Positions 60,272 through 64,000 of a DNA stretch of 64,000 nt are shown here, piece after piece. The translations under genes and the position numbers were made by a program. The notes below the pieces were generated by a model. It was not told the origin of the DNA and made no database searches. It saw only the letters and a list, made by a program, of their open reading frames with translations. Origin of the DNA: Halopenitus sp041821145 (GTDB lineage: Archaea; Halobacteriota; Halobacteria; Halobacteriales; Haloferacaceae); contig NZ_JBGUBC010000007.1 in assembly GCF_041821145.1 (NCBI RefSeq), forward strand, positions 87,041 to 151,040, read 5' to 3'. Numbering within the stretch: the first letter of the stretch is position 1; each line of letters begins with the position of its first letter.

Positions 60272-61060
60272 ATGTCTCGGGATCCTATGGTAACTCTCAT
60301 CGGCCAGTTTTCCCGATTTGCCGTCCAGAAAGACTTGGAGCCAGATGACTGGGAGATGGCCGCTACAGAGTTCGGCGTAACAGACACTATGCGGAATATC
60401 GATCGATTTTACAAAAGCTGGGACTTCAAAGACAACGACCAGCAGCCAAACACAACTCAGTTTCTCAGAGAGGTTGCCGAGGAGGACGAGGAGAAAGCAG
60501 TGGGCGTTATGAAACGGATCTACACCTTGGCCGACACCGACTCAGATACACTGGACAAATACCCGGCCTTGGACATCCTCGAGAACGAGGATCTTGGTAC
60601 AGGAGTGCTCTACTCCACGTTTCGCTCCGAACGGTTTCTCGACATCGACAATGTCCCGGGCACGTTCTACCCGGATCTGGTTGAGGACATCAACCAGTGC
60701 TACCGTATCGGGGTTAACGACGCTACGCTCGTTCTGACACGGAAGCTCTTAGAGAACCTCCTTATCGACCTTCTCCGGGACCAGTACGGGAAGCAGGAGA
60801 TTGAACTGTACTATCTTCCTGAAAACCGGCGGTTCAGGAAGTTCAGCGACCTCATCAACACTTTCGAGGACAATCTCGACGACTTCCAGCATCGCTCTGG
60901 AGGCCTTGACAGCGACTTTATCGACGAACTGGACGCATTCCGGCAGAACGCAAACGCAGAGGCCCACTCTATCGAGACTAACGTCACCGAAAACGAAATG
61001 GAGGAATACAGGGAGCAGGCCCGTCACGCCTGTCGGGTGCTGTTCCGCGTCAGGAACTGA
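60272..61060 (+). CDS. HEPN/DUF4145-like protein
   Basis: 262 residues from the ATG at 60272. The C-terminal half reads as an HEPN-type helical bundle: VEDINQCYRIGVNDATLVLTRKLLENLLIDLL, then FRKFSDLINTFEDNLDDFQ and DAFRQNANAEAHSIETN, the R.......H motif of DUF4145/HEPN proteins. HEPN domains are often RNases in defence and toxin systems. The N-terminal 110 residues are unknown. Its end overlaps the convergent membrane gene by 11 bases. Confidence 0.65.
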   Translation: MSRDPMVTLIGQFSRFAVQKDLEPDDWEMAATEFGVTDTMRNIDRFYKSWDFKDNDQQPNTTQFLREVAEEDEEKAVGVMKRIYTLADTDSDTLDKYPALDILENEDLGTGVLYSTFRSERFLDIDNVPGTFYPDLVEDINQCYRIGVNDATLVLTRKLLENLLIDLLRDQYGKQEIELYYLPENRRFRKFSDLINTFEDNLDDFQHRSGGLDSDFIDELDAFRQNANAEAHSIETNVTENEMEEYREQARHACRVLFRVRN

Positions 61061-61580
61061 ATCCCCCGCTCACTCGTTTTCCGAGGAAGATAGCGCCAGC
61101 CATGACCACGATCCCGCCGACAATCGTTGCGATCGTTGTTAATCCCAACTGCTGGGACTGCACAGAAGTCCAACCCAGAACCTGGCTGATCCCAATGGTA
61201 AGCCCGAAGACAACGAACACACCACCGATGAACGGGAGACTCCAGGCCAGACCCGTTACCGCAACGGTATCGAGCCAGTTCAACTCGGCACTCCGGGTGA
61301 GATAGAACGCGACTGCGACGAGAGGCATCCAGACGACCACGAAGAATACAGCGGTCAGGCGAGCCGCCTCGTCATATAACGCTGCCACCGCGAAGCCCGC
61401 AACCAGTACAACTCCGAGCAGTACAGCTACGGAGAGGTACTTGAGAAGATTGGGAACCGACCCATTCCGTCTCTGGAAGAGGAAGACACCGACCAGTGAT
61501 AGGGTTAGGATAGCGGCCAAGCCGAGCAGCACCGCCATCAACGTCAGACCGGCGAATCCTGCTCCCAACCCATTAGACAT
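61050..61580 (-). CDS. Membrane protein, unknown
   Basis: 176 residues with five to six TM helices (GFAGLTLMAVLLGLAAILTLS, LLKYLSVAVLLGVVLVAGFAV, LTAVFFVVVWMPLVAVAFYL, VFGLTIGISQVLGW, IATIVGGIVVMAGAIFLG). No motif. Convergent overlap with the HEPN-like gene. Confidence 0.65.
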   Translation of the reverse strand: MSNGLGAGFAGLTLMAVLLGLAAILTLSLVGVFLFQRRNGSVPNLLKYLSVAVLLGVVLVAGFAVAALYDEAARLTAVFFVVVWMPLVAVAFYLTRSAELNWLDTVAVTGLAWSLPFIGGVFVVFGLTIGISQVLGWTSVQSQQLGLTTIATIVGGIVVMAGAIFLGKRVSGGFSS

Positions 61581-61689
61581 AGATACAGTGTTTCCTGGGC
61601 TAACACGTAACGATTATGTGTGCCATCTGGGGCAGATCAGATATTCGAGAACTCAACTATTAGGTCTACAAGCCGAAATCGGATGGATA

Positions 61690-63195
61690 ATGGCGCGGAT
61701 CATCGAACCGTTGATCCAGGAAACCCTCTGGAGTGAACTCGAATCCCGCGGATTTTCGGTCTACGGTGAGGTTTCACTACCGGATTTGGGACGCATCGAT
61801 CTCTACGTGGTCACGCCGAACGGACAACGGTGGGGTATCGAGGTCAAGAATCACTGGAATCTGGTGGCCTGGGGAGCACGCGACGAAGACCTCAGCACCG
61901 AAGTACCGGACCCCGAGGATGGGATCAAACCAACCCAGCTCCGAAACCTGACCGAGCAACTTGACCGATACGCTGAATCCGGGTACTGCGACTCGATGTA
62001 CGTCGCCACGCAAGGCCCGAAGCCGTTGATCCGGGCGATCGAGGATAGAGACAGCTGGGACGAAAAGTGGAGCCTGTTCTTCGACAAATGGGGTGACAGA
62101 GAACCACCAGAATACGTGGGTGCGATCCGGGCACCGCCTTTCGCACCTGGCGACGTCGAAATGAGAATGCTGCCACGGGACTTCGACAGGCCCTGCGGAA
62201 TCGAGATCGTGCGCCAACCCAGAGCATTGACCGACGACCGGCCCTCCGGTACTTTTCCTGAGCTACCTCCCTGCCTGGAAGCTGCGGAGAGGGGAAAAGG
62301 CGAGCCCAGGGAATTTGATATCGCACACGGTGTGTGGAAGCACTTGATGGAACAAAGCCCCGGACCTGTTATCCGTGAGCCCGTGATCCCCAGCAAGGAG
62401 AGTAGGAAGCCGCAGCAACCGGATATTATGCATTTCTCTGGACACGCGAGTCCGTTCAGGATCTACCACGAACGCCAAGACAAGCGGTACGGGTTCGGAG
62501 GAATGGAAACCGAAGACGACGAAGACGATGACGGTGAGAATCCTCGAGAACAGTTCAAGATTACTGCTACCGAGGTGAAGCCAGATCTCTCCAACAAGGA
62601 GAACATCGCCGAGCAACTGAAGCGGTACCTCGACTCCGGAGGCCTGACAGAGCTCTATCTCTGCCTACCCCTGAAATACTCAGAGGACGGCCTTCATTTC
62701 TTGGAGACCCGACACGACACATTGGGTGATGTAGGCCTGCTCGTCTACGATGGGGAAGAAGATGAGGTGCAGCTGGCCCGCCGCCCCTCTGACCAGGATC
62801 TAGAGTACCCTGGGTTGGAGCTCTCTCGGAACAATCACAGTGTCTGCCAAACCGGCTGGGGAATGGCATGGCTCGAAAAGAACCAGGGTCTGAAACCGGT
62901 GTGGGATCAGGAAAACCTGGAAGGCCGATACGACGGACCGGACCCCACAGAAAGAGATGTCTCCGACTTAGACTGGAGCGACGAAGCCTTACAGGCAGAG
63001 GAATACGACGATCCTGAGGAAAACCTCACTTTCGTCGAGTGTACCTCCTGCGAGGCTGTTGCAGAATTAGACATGAGTGGCCGTCGCTGTCCCGAATGCA
63101 ACCGACCCTTGATCCGAAGAATCACCCAGCTGAACGTGAGAAAGGTTGGAACGGACAAATACGGGAACACAGTCTATACGAAGGTCACAGAGTAG
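61690..63195 (+). CDS. Protein with two PD-(D/E)XK nuclease-like domains and a zinc ribbon
   Basis: 501 residues from the ATG at 61690. Domain 1: GRIDLYVVTPNGQRWGIEVKNHW gives the D...ExK arrangement of PD-(D/E)XK nucleases. Domain 2, after residue 250: FKITATEVKPDLSNKENIAEQLKRYLDSGGLTELYLCLPL repeats the ExK then helix-strand layout. C-terminal ribbon: FVECTSCEAVAELDMSGRRCPECNRPL. Probably a DNA-acting defence or restriction-like protein. A longer start upstream of 61690 would run antisense to the membrane gene. Confidence 0.68.
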   Translation: MARIIEPLIQETLWSELESRGFSVYGEVSLPDLGRIDLYVVTPNGQRWGIEVKNHWNLVAWGARDEDLSTEVPDPEDGIKPTQLRNLTEQLDRYAESGYCDSMYVATQGPKPLIRAIEDRDSWDEKWSLFFDKWGDREPPEYVGAIRAPPFAPGDVEMRMLPRDFDRPCGIEIVRQPRALTDDRPSGTFPELPPCLEAAERGKGEPREFDIAHGVWKHLMEQSPGPVIREPVIPSKESRKPQQPDIMHFSGHASPFRIYHERQDKRYGFGGMETEDDEDDDGENPREQFKITATEVKPDLSNKENIAEQLKRYLDSGGLTELYLCLPLKYSEDGLHFLETRHDTLGDVGLLVYDGEEDEVQLARRPSDQDLEYPGLELSRNNHSVCQTGWGMAWLEKNQGLKPVWDQENLEGRYDGPDPTERDVSDLDWSDEALQAEEYDDPEENLTFVECTSCEAVAELDMSGRRCPECNRPLIRRITQLNVRKVGTDKYGNTVYTKVTE

Positions 63196-63204
63196 AAGAC
63201 GGTA

Positions 63205-63999
63205 TCAGTGAAGCGGGTTTCGCCGGATGAAGTCTTCAGAGTCGTTGATCAACCTGCGTACAGCAGGCTTTTTCGGCTCTTCTGCATGGGCACAGGTCTC
63301 CCGGATACTTGCTAACGCTTTTAGATCGTTCCACGTCGTCTTGTCAATCACATCTGCTTCGTGAAGGGTTTGTGCCAGGCGAGAAATCCCGTGGTTCGGC
63401 CTGTACACCTCGACCTCTTCAGAGTTCTTGCAGAGAGTCAAGAGGTGGCGTTCCAGGGCTACTGCAGCGACTACACCACTGGCCCGGACGAAATCCTCGT
63501 CAAACAGTTCCCTGGCCTGCTGGATCTCTTCCTTCTCCACTCGTCGAGAGATCTGTTGCCACGCTTCCAGCCTAGCCGACTCGATCCTGCCAGGCACCGA
63601 GTTCAGGAGGTGCCTCTGCTCATCGAATAGATCCACGAACCCGTTGAACGCATTCTCCCATCCCAGGCCCGCACTCGGCTTCTCCAAGTCGAAGTACTCC
63701 TTAATCTCCGACCGTGCTTCCTCAAACTCTTCTAAACGACCGGGAAGGTACGCAGAAACCAGATTTTCCGACCTGGTATACCATGACTCGTACTTCCTCT
63801 TCAGCTCACGCTGAGTCTCCCGTAGTGGTCCTTCGGGATCCTCCCAGAACGTCTTCGGCCTCTTTTTATCCGACACAACGCTGGCTCTAACCTGCCTTTT
63901 CTCAGTATCCAACGACGAGAAGAACTTCTGGGCCTGCTCCTCAATCGCCTCGGCGTCGCCTTCCAAGTCGTCGATATAGTCCTGTACCTCCTCCCTTGA
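63205..63999 (-). CDS. HEPN-domain protein, partial (5' end outside window)
   Basis: 264 residues visible; the frame is open to the right edge without a start. A long coiled, charged N-terminal part (TQRELKRKYESWYTR, EEARSEIKEYFDLEKPS) leads to ASGVVAAVALERHLLTLC and LKALASIRETCAHAEE, where RETCAH is the RxxxxH motif of catalytic HEPN RNases. It is convergent with the PD-(D/E)XK gene. A role as toxin or defence effector is inference. Confidence 0.65.
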   Translation of the reverse strand, partial: SREEVQDYIDDLEGDAEAIEEQAQKFFSSLDTEKRQVRASVVSDKKRPKTFWEDPEGPLRETQRELKRKYESWYTRSENLVSAYLPGRLEEFEEARSEIKEYFDLEKPSAGLGWENAFNGFVDLFDEQRHLLNSVPGRIESARLEAWQQISRRVEKEEIQQARELFDEDFVRASGVVAAVALERHLLTLCKNSEEVEVYRPNHGISRLAQTLHEADVIDKTTWNDLKALASIRETCAHAEEPKKPAVRRLINDSEDFIRRNPLH

Positions 64000-64000
64000 C

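Noticed and set aside
1..64000. tRNA, rRNA and integrase/attachment-site search by eye
   Set aside because: No tRNA cloverleaf, rRNA segment, tyrosine integrase or terminal att repeat was recognised; a covariance or profile scan could overturn this.

Overview
The window is haloarchaeal (class Halobacteria). The evidence is a TFB-type transcription factor, an Orc1/Cdc6 initiator, an archaeal PolB2-like polymerase, two HalOD1 output-domain proteins, a halocyanin, ISH4- and ISH3-type insertion sequences, very acidic proteins and high GC. No species is named because nothing in the sequence fixes one. It reads as part of a large plasmid or chromosome-integrated replicon. No tRNA, rRNA or CRISPR array was seen.

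Region A (1-19.2 kb) is transport, stress and signalling. It holds the tail of an APC permease, an orphan HalOD1 protein, a MrpD/NuoL-like antiporter subunit, a fluoride riboswitch followed by two overlapping crcB genes, a UspA, an AN1 zinc finger-rhomboid protease, two membrane histidine kinases, a DedA protein, an Nramp metal transporter, a halocyanin, a short heme A synthase, a TFB and a regulator/membrane-protein pair. Decay is heavy. There is a MITE at 6.9 kb, a frameshifted DUF7260-like gene, a collapsed multicopper oxidase, a SpoIIAA-like pseudogene, the tail of a cation-efflux gene and a second, decayed crcB pair.

Region B (19.2-58.6 kb) looks like one mobile replicon backbone. Almost all genes lie on the minus strand in tightly packed operons of small acidic and zinc-ribbon proteins. 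An orc1/cdc6 gene at 34.4-35.7 kb is flanked on both sides by at least eleven copies of a CACCCCGACTGTCSAATGTA repeat, a 15-bp perfect hairpin and an AT-rich stretch, which is a convincing replication origin. A PolB2-like polymerase and a RecA-like protein sit at its far end. In between are five predicted DNA methyltransferases, a DUF6610 (possibly TGT/DpdA-like) protein, a PP-loop (PAPS-reductase-like) protein, a Mom-like acetyltransferase and a DUF6884-like protein. Together they suggest a plasmid- or virus-derived DNA-modification island. Three copies of a GTTACCCCAC-N23/24-GTGGGGTAAC dyad lie at operon starts, and a TTTTTCTC-like element recurs about 25-40 bp upstream of many start codons, suggesting a dedicated regulon. 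An ISH4-type IS with an 8-bp target duplication has split one small gene.

Region C (58.7-64 kb) begins with a frameshifted ISH3-type transposase. It continues with a candidate defence locus: an HEPN/DUF4145-like protein, an antisense membrane protein, a protein with two PD-(D/E)XK-like motifs, and a partial HEPN protein with an RxxxxH motif running off the right edge.
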